Source: Geomonas oryzisoli (GTDB lineage Bacteria; Desulfobacterota; Desulfuromonadia; Geobacterales; Geobacteraceae). Taken from it: a stretch of 64,000 nucleotides of DNA. The translations under genes were made by a program, and so were the position numbers. The notes beneath the pieces were generated by a model, which worked only from the letters and a program-made list of their open reading frames with translations, was not told the origin of the DNA and did no database searches. Each line of letters starts with the position of its first letter. Position 1 is the stretch's first letter. Shown here one piece after another: positions 18,329 through 27,160 of the stretch. Where the stretch lies: the NCBI RefSeq assembly GCF_018986915.1, contig NZ_CP076723.1, positions 124,001-188,000 of the forward strand, read 5' to 3'.

Positions 18329-18901
18329 ATGGCGCGGCCCAAAAGCGAAGACAAACAAAAGGCAATTTTGAACGCAGCGGTCCTCGAAATTGCAGAACAT
18401 GGGGTAAGTGCCCCAACTGCACGGATAGCTAAAATTGCCGGGGTTGCAGAGGGTAGTTTGTTCACCTATTTCAGCAACAAGGATGAACTGCTCAATCACC
18501 TTTACCTTTATTTAAAAGAAGAGCTTCGTGAGTCCATGATGTCGGACTACCCGAAGGCTGAAACCGTTAAGAACCGCATCAAACACGCTTGGGAAAAATA
18601 CGTTGCCTGGGGTATCAAAAACCCATCGAAACGAATAGTTCTTGCTAAACTTGGTATGTCGAACCGCGTGAGTGAGCAAACCAAAGCATTGGGGCTGGAT
18701 GCTTTTTCTGATGTCGTTAAAATGATTCAAGAGAGTACAGCAAACGGGTTGTTACGTGATTATCCGTTCGACTTTGTATGCGCAATCATGGGGTCGCTTG
18801 CAGATACTTCAATGGATTTCATCGTCGGAGAACCTGCTAAAGCTGAATACTATACTAATGCCGGCTTCGAAGCGTTCTGGAATGCTGTAGCAAACGATTA
18901 G
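18329..18901 (+). CDS. TetR/AcrR family transcriptional regulator
   Basis: A 190-residue repressor. The N-terminal helix-turn-helix is typical: AILNAAVLEIAEHGVSAPT, then RIAKIAGVAEGSLFTYFSNKDELLNHLY. The C-terminal ligand domain (about 60-190) is not recognisable beyond the fold type. It is followed on the same strand by an SDR oxidoreductase and a Rossmann-fold protein. Palindromes before both tetR and the SDR gene suggest it represses itself and the oxidoreductase until a small electrophilic or hydrophobic ligand binds; the ligand is unknown. Moderate GC content sets the cluster apart from its chromosomal surroundings. Confidence 0.88.
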   Translation: MARPKSEDKQKAILNAAVLEIAEHGVSAPTARIAKIAGVAEGSLFTYFSNKDELLNHLYLYLKEELRESMMSDYPKAETVKNRIKHAWEKYVAWGIKNPSKRIVLAKLGMSNRVSEQTKALGLDAFSDVVKMIQESTANGLLRDYPFDFVCAIMGSLADTSMDFIVGEPAKAEYYTNAGFEAFWNAVAND

Positions 18902-18920
18902 TTTTTTTTACCATCATAAA

Positions 18921-18937
18921 TGAGCAAGTACTCGCTC
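18921..18937. promoter_or_regulatory. TetR-family operator, upstream of the SDR gene
   Basis: TGAGCAAGTACTCG matches the palindrome before tetR at 11 of 14 positions. It is also nested in a GAGC...GCTC near-palindrome around AGTACT. It lies about 30 bases before the SDR start codon. Confidence 0.6.
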
Positions 18938-18965
18938 GTTTATATATTAACAAAGGAGAACCTAT

Positions 18966-19802
18966 ATGTCTAAAAACACAAAAGTCTGGCTGGTCACAGG
19001 AAGTTCACGAGGACTCGGACGTAAGGTAGTGGAAACTGCGCTCAAAGCCGGTTACACCGTCGTGGCGACAGCACGGAAGCCGGAGCAACTCAATGACTTG
19101 GCAGCCGAATATGGAGAGCGCCTACTTCCGTTAGCACTTGATGTTACTGACGCTGAAGCAGTACAGGCAACAGTAACTCAAGCTCACAAAACTTTCGGTC
19201 GAATCGACGTTGTTGTGAATAATGCGGGCTACGCAAATACAGCGTCTGTCGAAGACATCACTCTCGACGATTTCACACAGCAGGTTCAAACCAATTTCTT
19301 CGGTGTTGTGTACGTCAGCAAGGCTGTTATCCCCATTATGCGCGAGCAGGGGCATGGCAATATCTTCCAGATTGCGTCTATTGGTGCACGGCTCTCAGGT
19401 CCAGGATTGACAGCTTATCAGAGTGCAAAATTCGCTGTTCGAGGGTTTTCCCTGGGGTTAGCACAGGAAGTAGCGCCGTTAGGTATCAAGGTTACCACCA
19501 TTGAGCCAGGTGGAATCCGGACTGATTGGGCGGGAGCCTCAATGAACATTCCCCCTGTTAGTCCACCTTACGAACAGACAGTAGGCGCATTTGCAAAAAT
19601 GCTCCGGTCAATGGCGGGCAACGAATCGTCAGATCCGGCTAAAATTGCCAACGCGATCATCGAACTCGCAAACCGTGAAGACACACCATTCGAGATCTTA
19701 ATGGGAGCGGATGCAGTCGAATATGTTGCCAACTCGGATAGCGCGGTTTCTGAAAATGATCGTAAATGGCACGACTTCTCCGTTTCCGTTAAAGCCGACT
19801 GA
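18966..19802 (+). CDS. SDR-family oxidoreductase in the TetR cluster
   Basis: A 278-residue classical SDR with VTGSSRGLGRKVV as cofactor loop, NNAGYA, and a catalytic YQSAK with serine in ASIGARLSG. The sequence VATARKPEQLNDL after the second strand, with an arginine, suggests NADPH. It resembles proteins annotated as SDR oxidoreductases that travel with TetR repressors. AAAGGAG supports the start. Substrate unknown; a role in detoxifying reactive carbonyls would fit the setting but is inference. Confidence 0.87.
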   Translation: MSKNTKVWLVTGSSRGLGRKVVETALKAGYTVVATARKPEQLNDLAAEYGERLLPLALDVTDAEAVQATVTQAHKTFGRIDVVVNNAGYANTASVEDITLDDFTQQVQTNFFGVVYVSKAVIPIMREQGHGNIFQIASIGARLSGPGLTAYQSAKFAVRGFSLGLAQEVAPLGIKVTTIEPGGIRTDWAGASMNIPPVSPPYEQTVGAFAKMLRSMAGNESSDPAKIANAIIELANREDTPFEILMGADAVEYVANSDSAVSENDRKWHDFSVSVKAD

Positions 19803-19881
19803 AAGGGGTTATTTCATGATATGGCCGTGACCCCTGTTTTTATCGGTTGGAAAACAAGAAAAGTCGGTCAAGATGTCAGTG

Positions 19882-19908
19882 ACTCCGCTTCCTTGCCAGA
19901 AGCGGAGT
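19882..19908. terminator. 10-bp perfect hairpin after the SDR gene
   Basis: ACTCCGCTTC pairs with GAAGCGGAGT across a 7-base loop, between the SDR and the next gene. There is no T-run, so it may be a transcript-stabilizing stem rather than a strong terminator. Confidence 0.45.
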
Positions 19909-19961
19909 GCTACACAAGATAACTTGTTGAACCCGTATTCACATTGAAGGGGCTCAATACA

Positions 19962-20648
19962 ATGAAAGTGATAATATTTGGCGCCACTGGTATGGTTGGG
20001 CAGGGAGTATTGCGTGAATGTCTTCTTGCGGATGACATCGAGTGCATCCTGACTCTTGGACGCTCGCCTTCTGGTCAACGCCACCCGAAGTTGCGGGAAC
20101 TGTTGCATACAGACCTATTTGACTACAGGGCAATCGAATCAGACCTGCACGGCTTTGACGCGTGCTTCTTCTGCCTTGGGGTGTCAGCAGCAGGGTTATC
20201 AGAAGCTGAATATACCCGATTAAACCATGATCTGACTCTTGCGGCAGCTCAGACGTTGGCTCGCCTAAATCCAAAAATGACGTTCACTTATGTGTCGGGT
20301 GCAGGTACTGACAGTACCGAGCAAGGACGTAGCATGTGGGCAAGAGTTAAAGGCAAGACAGAGAATGACTTGTTACGATTGCCATTCAAAGCTGTATATT
20401 TATTCCGTCCAGGTATTATTCAACCGTTACATGGCGCACGATCCAAAACGACCGCGTATCGGATCGTGTACACAATACTCAAGCCGCTGCTGCCTATACT
20501 CCGCGCATTGCTGCCTAATATGATATTAACAACTGAAATTATTGGAAAAGCAATGCTTGCAGTAGCCCGTCGCGGTGCAGCCAAGGCAATTTTAGAAGCT
20601 CGTGATATTAATACTGTTGCACAGGAAACTGCTGTGGAAGATGATTGA
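19962..20648 (+). CDS. NAD(P)-binding Rossmann-fold protein (atypical SDR)
   Basis: A 228-residue protein starting MKVIIFGATGMVGQGVLREC, a GxxGxxG nucleotide loop of the extended or atypical SDR type (NmrA/HIM1-like). A start with GAAGGGG upstream is chosen over an earlier TTG. VSGAGTDSTEQG occupies the position of the active-site serine; a lysine in ARVKGKTEN follows about 20 residues later, without an obvious tyrosine in the usual YxxxK. It may be a redox sensor or reductase. It is probably co-transcribed with the TetR and SDR genes. Confidence 0.78.
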   Translation: MKVIIFGATGMVGQGVLRECLLADDIECILTLGRSPSGQRHPKLRELLHTDLFDYRAIESDLHGFDACFFCLGVSAAGLSEAEYTRLNHDLTLAAAQTLARLNPKMTFTYVSGAGTDSTEQGRSMWARVKGKTENDLLRLPFKAVYLFRPGIIQPLHGARSKTTAYRIVYTILKPLLPILRALLPNMILTTEIIGKAMLAVARRGAAKAILEARDINTVAQETAVEDD

Positions 20649-20729
20649 CCCAATTGACTAGAGAAGAGTGCGACCGCAGTTCAAAACGAAAGAGCGCCAA
20701 CTTCGGGTGCCAGAACGAGGGAGGGGCGG

Positions 20730-20761
20730 GGGGCGGTCCTTGTGAGGGAGCCGCCCCTTTA
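20730..20761. terminator. Hairpin between convergent genes
   Basis: GGGGCGG and CCGCCCC pair around a 16-base interior that can pair further, followed by TTTAT on the plus strand. It separates the Rossmann-fold gene (plus) from the fic gene (minus). Confidence 0.55.
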
Positions 20762-20763
20762 TG

Positions 20764-21984
20764 TTAGGTACCCATAGGGAAGAGGTCGGGGAATAGGCGT
20801 CCTGCGGCGTGCGCCGGGAACCCCATTCTGACGGGGCCTTTTGCCGAAGAAGATACGAGGAGGCCTTCAGCCAGAAGCTGAGCGAGGATGTCTCTACCCA
20901 TGCGAGGGGACGGGCAGGCTGCGGCAGCTTGGCCTCGGGTCATCTCCCCACGAAGCAGCACTTCCTGGAGGATATGTGCGGCCTCCACCCTCAAGGTGGG
21001 ATACTGATCGGGTAGTGGCGCCGGAGCCATCTTCAACTCGCGGAGCTTCACGTAGCCAAGGATTCTTCCCAAGAGGCCATCAAGGGAAAGCATGGACGTC
21101 ATGTACTCCACCTGGTCAAGACAGGTCAGCAGGAAAAACTTGCAGAAAAAGATGAGCCCTTCGTTGGACAGGTTCCCTCTTCCGTCCAGGTCATTTCTCC
21201 TGCCGGCATCTGCAACCGCCAAGGCCTCCATGTATTTGTCCTTGCCGCGGGCCAAGCCTCGACTGACATTCCATAAGCCATATCCAGGCAGAGGAATTGA
21301 TCTCAGATAGGCGTCGGAGAAAAGCCGCGCGACCCTCCCGTTTCCGTCCAGAAACGGGTGAATCCAGACGAGCCTGTGATGAGAGGCGGCAGCGGCAATA
21401 ATGGGTTCCAAGCCATGGAGCGTTTCGGCCTGGTACGCGTCGTGGAATCGAGCCAGAAACATCGGTAGCGAGGCGTATTCCGGAGGGAGGTGTCTTCCTA
21501 CCTCTACGTCACGTTCCCGGAATTGCCCGCCGATGACCTCCACCTTTTCCCCGGTCTTTTCGTTGGTCACCCAGCGCATCTCATCCGGAATCAGCTTGTA
21601 GAACTCGTCATGGACCCACGAGAGGAAGTGAGCTGTCGTAGGATCGAAAGCCTCGAGAGTTTCTGCCGCCAACCCCTCTACGGCTCGCTGGCAACTGATG
21701 TGCGCCAAGCTCTCCAATTGGAGATTGCGCCTCGCGGGGTCCTGTGAGTAGTCGGCGCGCATGGCGCGCTCGATCTCCACGGGGTGGGTGCTATTGCCTT
21801 CGATGAGGTTGGAATAGTAGCTGTTGATGATCCGCACCAACTCGACAACCCCCTCTTGCGTTTTGGGGTGCAAGATGCCGCTAAGGACGGAGGAGCGGGA
21901 GAGGAGATCTCGCGCCAAGTCCGCGAGCTCACCCGAAGGATCGGTAGGGAGCATAGGAAACATTTTGGATGGCAAGTCAGGCAT
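20764..21984 (-). CDS. Fic-domain protein (class II, self-inhibited)
   Basis: About 406 residues from the chosen ATG; another ATG seven codons later is possible. The Fic active site HPFLDGNGRVAR is complete, with the catalytic histidine near residue 209. An inhibitory helix SNLIEGN lies upstream near residues 58-64, the N-terminal position that defines class II Fic proteins. The C-terminal part looks like a winged helix. Such proteins usually transfer AMP from ATP to target hydroxyls. It resembles chromosomal Fic/DOC proteins carried by mobile elements; the target is unknown, and toxin, defence or regulator are all possible. Confidence 0.9.
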   Translation of the reverse strand: MPDLPSKMFPMLPTDPSGELADLARDLLSRSSVLSGILHPKTQEGVVELVRIINSYYSNLIEGNSTHPVEIERAMRADYSQDPARRNLQLESLAHISCQRAVEGLAAETLEAFDPTTAHFLSWVHDEFYKLIPDEMRWVTNEKTGEKVEVIGGQFRERDVEVGRHLPPEYASLPMFLARFHDAYQAETLHGLEPIIAAAASHHRLVWIHPFLDGNGRVARLFSDAYLRSIPLPGYGLWNVSRGLARGKDKYMEALAVADAGRRNDLDGRGNLSNEGLIFFCKFFLLTCLDQVEYMTSMLSLDGLLGRILGYVKLRELKMAPAPLPDQYPTLRVEAAHILQEVLLRGEMTRGQAAAACPSPRMGRDILAQLLAEGLLVSSSAKGPVRMGFPAHAAGRLFPDLFPMGT

Positions 21985-22174
21985 GGCGTCAATCTTATCG
22001 GCGATTATCGGCTTAGTCAAACACTTTATTTCCTGTAGTAATTTGCAATGTATGCCGGTGGATAAGCTCTGTTTTCCGTCAATCCTTCCGTCAATCCTTC
22101 TCTGGGGTGGAGGGGTGATCAAACGCTGATGTCCGCTGATCAAATCTCGCGCCGTAAAAGGGATTGGTATAATA

Positions 22175-22208
22175 ACTAAAATATGGTAATCAATTACTAC
22201 ATTTTAGT
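22175..22208. promoter_or_regulatory. 16-bp inverted repeat beside a TATAAT box
   Basis: ACTAAAATATGGTAAT and its inverse (14 of 16 matches) surround two bases. A TATAAT hexamer lies at 22,168. It is 36 bases before the winged-helix gene start, suiting an autoregulatory operator of that gene. Confidence 0.6.
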
Positions 22209-22244
22209 AACTTCGCAGGGCGTCAAGCCGAGGAGAGCAACACT

Positions 22245-22586
22245 ATGGTGTACTATCTAAGCGGACTGCTGGGCTCGAAGGCGAAGGAGTGCGTCCTCAT
22301 GTTCGTCTTCGCCAGGGGCAAAGCTTACGTTTCGGAGATGGCGGCATTCTTCCCCGAACTGAGCCGTAGCGCGCTGCAAAACGCGGCTGAAGTGCTGGAG
22401 AAGGACGGTATCCTGGCAGAGGGACAGCAGGGAAACCTGCGCGTTTACGAGTTCAGCCCGCGTTGTCCATATTCAGGTTCCCTGCAACTCCTTTTGCAGG
22501 ACGTGGCCAAGTGCTATGCCCCCGAGGAGCGCGAGCGCCTGTTCATTTACCGGGGCGCTCCGCGCAGGAAAGGAAAGGCGGTATGA
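22245..22586 (+). CDS. Winged-helix regulator / putative antitoxin
   Basis: A 113-residue protein with a winged-helix DNA-binding pattern (VLMFVFARGKAYVSEMAAFF, SRSALQNAAEVLEKDGIL, then the wing EGQQGNLRVYEFSP). It overlaps the following nucleotidyltransferase-like gene by ATGA. Small winged-helix proteins paired with nucleotidyltransferase-fold proteins occur in MenAT/AbiE-type toxin-antitoxin modules, where the first gene represses the pair. A large inverted repeat upstream fits this. The partner gene is broken here, so this protein may now act alone. Confidence 0.7.
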   Translation: MVYYLSGLLGSKAKECVLMFVFARGKAYVSEMAAFFPELSRSALQNAAEVLEKDGILAEGQQGNLRVYEFSPRCPYSGSLQLLLQDVAKCYAPEERERLFIYRGAPRRKGKAV

Positions 22587-23218
22587 CACATCGCACCGAC
22601 TTCAGTGAGGCCACTCCCGAGGAGATCGCGGCGGAGGTTTCCGAGGCCCTGCGCCGGCACGGCATCACCGCTGTCATGTCCGGGGGCGGCTGCGTATCCG
22701 TCTATTCCGAGAACAGATAACACTCGGACGACCTCGACTTTATAGACAGCTACCGGGACCGGTCCGGCATCCAGCGCGCCCTGGCAGAGATCGGCTTCTA
22801 CAGCGAAAAAGACCGCTATTTCAAGAACGACAGCACCACGGTCTACCTCGAGTTCCCGCCAGGGCCGGTGATGATCGGCAACGAGCTGGCGAAGGCTCCC
22901 GTCGGGTGGGAGACCCCATCCGGGAGAATCAGGATGCTGAGCCCGACCGACTGCGTGAAGGACCGCTTGGCGAAATTCTACGCTTGGGATGACGCCCAGG
23001 CCCTCTATCAAGCGCTCCTGGTGGTGGCCTCACAGCCGGTGAACTTCAGGGAAGTGGAGCGCTGGTCCGTCAAAAGCGAAGGGCAAAAGGAGCGCTACCG
23101 GCTCTTCCACAACCTGGCGAAAAAGGTCCAAAGCCGCTGGGACTTCGATGAAAGCGCCATAGTCGATCTTGCCACGGACCAGATAATTAAGGAGCGGGTC
23201 AGAAGACTCGGGCGCTAG
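22583..23218 (+). pseudogene. Nucleotidyltransferase-like protein interrupted by a nonsense codon
   Basis: The frame runs from the ATG at 22,583 to 23,218 (212 codons) with one internal TAA at 22,718-22,720. The stop falls between SGGGCVSVYSENR and HSDDLDFID. Together these form the GG...DxD active-site region of a nucleotidyltransferase fold (GGxCxSxYS, then SDDLDF), and the family commonly has tyrosine at that point. A single change of TAC or TAT to TAA explains it. The downstream frame stays intact for nearly 500 bases, so the mutation is recent or a read error. Reinitiation at the ATG at 22,868 would lack the active site. Confidence 0.82.
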
Positions 23219-23336
23219 CACTAGCGAATGAACAAAGAAAAGGGTGCGGGACTCTCCGGCTTAAACGATAGCCGGTGCGAAGGGGGGCGCTGCAGCGCAA
23301 GCGGAAGCGCCACCCGCAGCACGGGCGGGACCGGTT

Positions 23337-23363
23337 AAAGCTGCCGCCACAGGCGGCTGCTTT
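23337..23363 (-). terminator. Hairpin downstream of the mobC-like gene
   Basis: On the minus strand AAAGCAGCCGCC and GGCGGCAGCTTT pair across a 3-base loop, 20 bases past the mobC-like stop. The weak T-run makes it a probable, not certain, terminator. Confidence 0.5.
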
Positions 23364-23382
23364 GGTCCAAGAATTTTTCCTG

Positions 23383-23760
23383 CTAACGGCTCCGGGACAG
23401 GAAGGAGGTCCACCCGGTAGGGTGCGCTTTTTGCTCCGAGACCGTCTCCCGCAGTGCTCCGATCTGCTGCGAAAGATCCCACAGGAAACGCTCGATTCTC
23501 TCCAGTGCCGCGCCCAAAGCGGGGGGCATTTCGGGCGCGGGTGAGGGGGCGTTTTCCCCTCGCTCCGCGAGCCGCAAAACCCCCTCCGAAAGCGTACCGA
23601 CCTGCCGCGTCAACTCCTCCACCCGCAGGCTCACCGTGAGCCCCTGGGGGGCGAAAAGGCGCTCCCTGATCAGCTCGGAAAGGGAGATGCCGAGCGCCTC
23701 GGCCTGCCCGTGCAGCATCCCCCGTTCCTCCTCGGAAAGTCGCAGCGAAATCTTGTCCAT
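23383..23760 (-). CDS. MobC-like relaxosome accessory protein
   Basis: A 125-residue protein with an N-terminal ribbon-helix-helix (MDKISLRLSEEERGMLHGQ then LGISLSELIRERLF) and a C-terminal helical region (LERIERFLWDLSQQIG). RHH proteins of this kind (MobC/TrwA-like) bind the transfer origin and help the relaxase open DNA. It sits beside and on the same strand as the relaxase gene, but downstream of it and separated by a palindrome-rich gap. The GTG two codons upstream is an alternative start. A generic RHH regulator cannot be excluded. Confidence 0.65.
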   Translation of the reverse strand: MDKISLRLSEEERGMLHGQAEALGISLSELIRERLFAPQGLTVSLRVEELTRQVGTLSEGVLRLAERGENAPSPAPEMPPALGAALERIERFLWDLSQQIGALRETVSEQKAHPTGWTSFLSRSR

Positions 23761-24046
23761 GGACACTTAGGCACCCCCTTTTACCGTCGGACGCAGCGCG
23801 ATTTTTCCGGTACCGCTGGCGCCAGCTCTCATTTCGCGAGCTTAACTGCACTTTGTGGCCACCGTGGTACCACGCGGTGCCACGCAACCAGCTCAAATGA
23901 CGACGGTTCTTTCGTCGGACATTTTAACTCGGGTAGCTTCAGCTGCGTGAGGTGTGAGAGAAAAAAGCAGCCGCGCGAAGCGAGGCCCGCAGTAAGCTTG
24001 TGCCGCCAAGAAAACCCTGTGCCGATGCCACCAAGAGGGAGCTGAA
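23761..24046. other. Palindrome-rich gap, candidate transfer origin
   Basis: The gap between the relaxase and mobC-like genes has no credible ORF. It contains CTGGCGCCAG (about 23,816) and a larger imperfect palindrome centred on GTGGTACCAC (about 23,862-23,871), flanked by GGCCACC and GGTGCC. Nicking sites of MobF relaxases lie beside inverted repeats near the relaxosome genes. The setting fits an oriT; no nic site was identified by homology. Confidence 0.35.
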
Positions 24047-27000
24047 TCACCTCTCCAGCTTCGAGCCGAACCCTCTCGGCAGGGTAAGCTCGAGCTCCCT
24101 TCCCGCCACCTTCTGGACCGCTGCGATTTCCTTCGCCGGAGACGGCACCGGAAGCGGAGTTCCTGGCCTCGCAGCGGGAACCTGCACGGTAGGCTCCTGC
24201 TTGCCGATCTTCTCCCCGAGCCGCCGCTCGTTCCCGGCAAATCTCCCCTGCAGCGTCGTGCTCTTTTCCTCCACCGTTTCCACCGAACGCGCGAGGCCCT
24301 CCATCGAGTTGGTGAAGATGCGGGTGCCATACTGCGCCCGCGTCACGGCGACGTTCAGGGCGTTGTAGGTCGTTCTCCCGTACTGCTCTTCCGGTGCCGC
24401 CTGCAGCTCCTCCGCCGGCCGCGTTTTCGCCTCCTCGCTGCGGCACGGTGCGTACAGGATGGAGTGCTCCACCGTGGCGCCCTGGCTCTTGTAGATGGTG
24501 AGCGCGTAGGCATGGTCCAGGTGCCGGTAGCGCTTGAGGTCGATGCGCACCTCCCGCCCTTCAAGATCGAGCAGCGCGCCCCCTGCAAGGTCGATCTCGC
24601 GGATGGTGCCCAGGGTGCCGTTTTGCACGTCGAGCCTGGAGTCGTTCTTCAAGAGCACGATCCTGTCCCCGGCTGAGAGGTGCCGCTCCTCTTCGCGATA
24701 GAGGGCCGTCTTCCCCGCCATGTCGGCGGCGGAGAATTCCCTGGTCACGGTGCGGGAGAGCTCGCGTCCGTCGTGCTTCTTGGTATCGAAGGAGTACGTC
24801 ACCTGCACGAGGTTCCGTTCCCGGTTTATCCCCGTGACCTTCGCCTCCGTGTTGAGGCGCGTCCCCCAGCGCTCCACGTGTCCGTTCGGTCGCGTCTCCC
24901 CGCAGAAGAGGACCGTATCCCCGACCCGGTAACCTTCCACCGTGACCCCCTGGCGCACCGGAACCAGCACGGCATAGGGGTTCCCCTCGGCGATCTCGCC
25001 GGTGCTGATCCGCTCCCTCCTGATCTCGCTGTTCAGCTCCCTGCGCGCCGTGTTGGTGCTGGTCAAAAGGAGCACCCGCTGCGGTTCACCCGACTCCACC
25101 CGCCGGGGGTGCCTGGAAGGCTTTTTACTCTCCTCCAGGTAGTGCCTGACCACCGCGTTCCTGAGCTGGGCCTGGTCGGCGATCTCCACCACCTCCCGGC
25201 GCCCTTGAAGGGTGCGCAGTGCCCTCTGTGCGTTCTCGGCCAGCGGCCGGTCCATCCGGTTCAACCCGCGCGCGATCTCGAGGAGCCCCGGGTCCCTCTG
25301 CCGCAGGATGTCGGTCAGGCGCGCGCAGTCGATCTCCCCCCTGGCGCCGAGCCTCTGCAGGGGGCCAAGCAGGTTCCCCGCCTGGATCCCCGGCATCTGC
25401 TTCGCGTCGCCCAGGAGGTGCAGTTTTACCTGTACACCGCTCTTCCCCAACTCCCGGACCACGTCGAGCAGGCGCTCGGTCTGCCTCGCCCCGAGAAACC
25501 CCGCCTCGTCCACCCGGATCACCACCTGCTGCTGTGGCCCCACGGGCATGAGAATTTTTTCACCCCTTACCACTACCATGGGCGGCTCCCCGTTTTGCCT
25601 CTGTAGGGCAAATTTGGAAGCCGGATTCTCCTTTTCGAAGCTGTGGATGGTGCAGGCGGGTCTGCCGGTGGCGAGTGAAAGCTCCCGCGCCGCCTTCCCG
25701 GTATAGGAGAGGTTGATGGAGAGGTGCGTGCGCCCCTCGGGGCGCAGCTTCTCCTCGTTGAAGCGCTCGATCAGCCCGAGCGTCGAGGTCTTCCCGGTCC
25801 CCGGATCCCCCATGGTGAGAGCGACGCCACGGCTCCCGGTCAGCTCGTTCACGATCTCCCTTTTCTGGCCGCGCGTGGGCTCTACCCCCTCTGCCGCGAG
25901 CCGGCCGAGGAAGCGCTCTACCTCCGGCGCGGCAACGAAGGCCGCACGCGGCTCAAGCTCGGAGATCCGCTCCAGGTTGCGTCGCTCCAGGTCGCGCATC
26001 TCCATCGTCGTGTAGTACTCGCGCCCCCTGGCATCCCGCCCGAGGCAAAGCACTTCGGGCGTCCCCCCGTCCAGGGCCTGGTTCAGCTCCGGAATAGTGT
26101 GGGCTCCCCCGGAGATCCGCACCGCCTCGTCCAGCACCCTGGCCCGGTCCAAGACAGCCTCGCGCTCGGTGAGTTCCCGGACCGCCCGCTCGATCACCCG
26201 CGAGGGTGCCTCGGCCTCAAAAGCCGGCTTGAGGCTTCGCCCCTTCTCCAGTTCCAGGCGCACCCGCTCCGGCGACGTGCCGCAGGCCTCGAAACCCCGG
26301 GCGAAGATCCGGGTCACTTCCTCCTTGGTTATGCTGCGCTTGGGGTCCCGGCTTTCCATCGCCGCCATCTCGTAGAGCCGGGCGTGGGGCACCTCGGTGA
26401 ATCTCCCCTCGGCCCTCCAGATCTCCACCTGTTCCTCTATCGCTTGCCGGCGGGAGGAAAAGTGCTCGGCGAGGTCTGGGGCGATACCCTTCAACTCGAT
26501 GAACATCTGCGCGCGGTCCCGCACCTCCACATCGAAACCGCGCTCGGAAAGTTCGCGGGCGAGCGCCTGCCGGTACAAGAGCCCCAAGGACTTCTGATCC
26601 TGGAAGATGGCCCTCGGTTCGTTCGCCATCCATCTCCCGTCCCCGGTGTGCACCGCGTTCACCACGAAGACGTGGGAGTGCAGCTGCGGGTCCACGTTTC
26701 GAGAGGTGGCGTGGTCGAACTTGGCCGCCACCATGCCGCCGCTCCTGATACCCTCGGGGCTCCGGTAATGTGAGTAATGCTCCTCCATGTGCGAGAGGAC
26801 CGAGAATACCGCCGCGTCGTGCGCATCCCTGACCAGGTCAACACCTGCCGCAAACGCGATCGAGACCGACTTGGGGGCGGAGAAGGTGCAGTCGTTCCCG
26901 GCCCGGTGTATCTCGATGGGTAAACAACTCTCCGGGTCCCGCGTCAGCTTCGGAGCGACGATCCGGTTTCCCTTGGGGGCCTCCCCCCGGCACAGCGCGC

Positions 27001-27160
27001 GGAAATCCTCCTCGGTGACCGGGCCGTGGAGCCCCAGCGCCCTTGCACCACGGCCGTACCAGTGGCTGCTCCCCTCTTCGATGCCGCGCAGGTAATAATC
27101 CTCCTTGGAGAAGTACCCGGCAGCTTGCCCTGCGGCCATCCCTGGTGAAACAGACATCAT
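24047..27160 (-). CDS. MobF-family conjugative relaxase (TrwC/TraI-like, with helicase)
   Basis: About 1,037 residues. The N-terminal TrwC relaxase domain has tyrosines in YFSKEDYYLRG and the metal-binding histidine triad formed by FDHATSRN and PQLHSH (near residues 150, 161 and 163). The middle and C-terminal parts are a RecD-like helicase with Walker A TMGDPGTGKTSTLG and Walker B-like VVIRVDEAGFLG. The late HAYALTIYKSQGATVEHS is helicase motif V/VI. I prefer the ATG six bases after GGAGAG. It would nick oriT, stay bound to the strand and unwind it. No coupling protein or T4SS genes are present. Confidence 0.93.
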   Translation of the reverse strand: MMSVSPGMAAGQAAGYFSKEDYYLRGIEEGSSHWYGRGARALGLHGPVTEEDFRALCRGEAPKGNRIVAPKLTRDPESCLPIEIHRAGNDCTFSAPKSVSIAFAAGVDLVRDAHDAAVFSVLSHMEEHYSHYRSPEGIRSGGMVAAKFDHATSRNVDPQLHSHVFVVNAVHTGDGRWMANEPRAIFQDQKSLGLLYRQALARELSERGFDVEVRDRAQMFIELKGIAPDLAEHFSSRRQAIEEQVEIWRAEGRFTEVPHARLYEMAAMESRDPKRSITKEEVTRIFARGFEACGTSPERVRLELEKGRSLKPAFEAEAPSRVIERAVRELTEREAVLDRARVLDEAVRISGGAHTIPELNQALDGGTPEVLCLGRDARGREYYTTMEMRDLERRNLERISELEPRAAFVAAPEVERFLGRLAAEGVEPTRGQKREIVNELTGSRGVALTMGDPGTGKTSTLGLIERFNEEKLRPEGRTHLSINLSYTGKAARELSLATGRPACTIHSFEKENPASKFALQRQNGEPPMVVVRGEKILMPVGPQQQVVIRVDEAGFLGARQTERLLDVVRELGKSGVQVKLHLLGDAKQMPGIQAGNLLGPLQRLGARGEIDCARLTDILRQRDPGLLEIARGLNRMDRPLAENAQRALRTLQGRREVVEIADQAQLRNAVVRHYLEESKKPSRHPRRVESGEPQRVLLLTSTNTARRELNSEIRRERISTGEIAEGNPYAVLVPVRQGVTVEGYRVGDTVLFCGETRPNGHVERWGTRLNTEAKVTGINRERNLVQVTYSFDTKKHDGRELSRTVTREFSAADMAGKTALYREEERHLSAGDRIVLLKNDSRLDVQNGTLGTIREIDLAGGALLDLEGREVRIDLKRYRHLDHAYALTIYKSQGATVEHSILYAPCRSEEAKTRPAEELQAAPEEQYGRTTYNALNVAVTRAQYGTRIFTNSMEGLARSVETVEEKSTTLQGRFAGNERRLGEKIGKQEPTVQVPAARPGTPLPVPSPAKEIAAVQKVAGRELELTLPRGFGSKLER

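Noticed and set aside
22718-22720. In-frame TAA as a recoded codon
   Set aside because: TAA is not known to encode selenocysteine or pyrrolysine, and the position fits an ordinary tyrosine-to-stop change.
23829-24446. A frame across the relaxase-mobC gap as an additional mobilization gene
   Set aside because: It is mostly a shifted frame of the relaxase C-terminus, low-complexity, and has no ribosome site.
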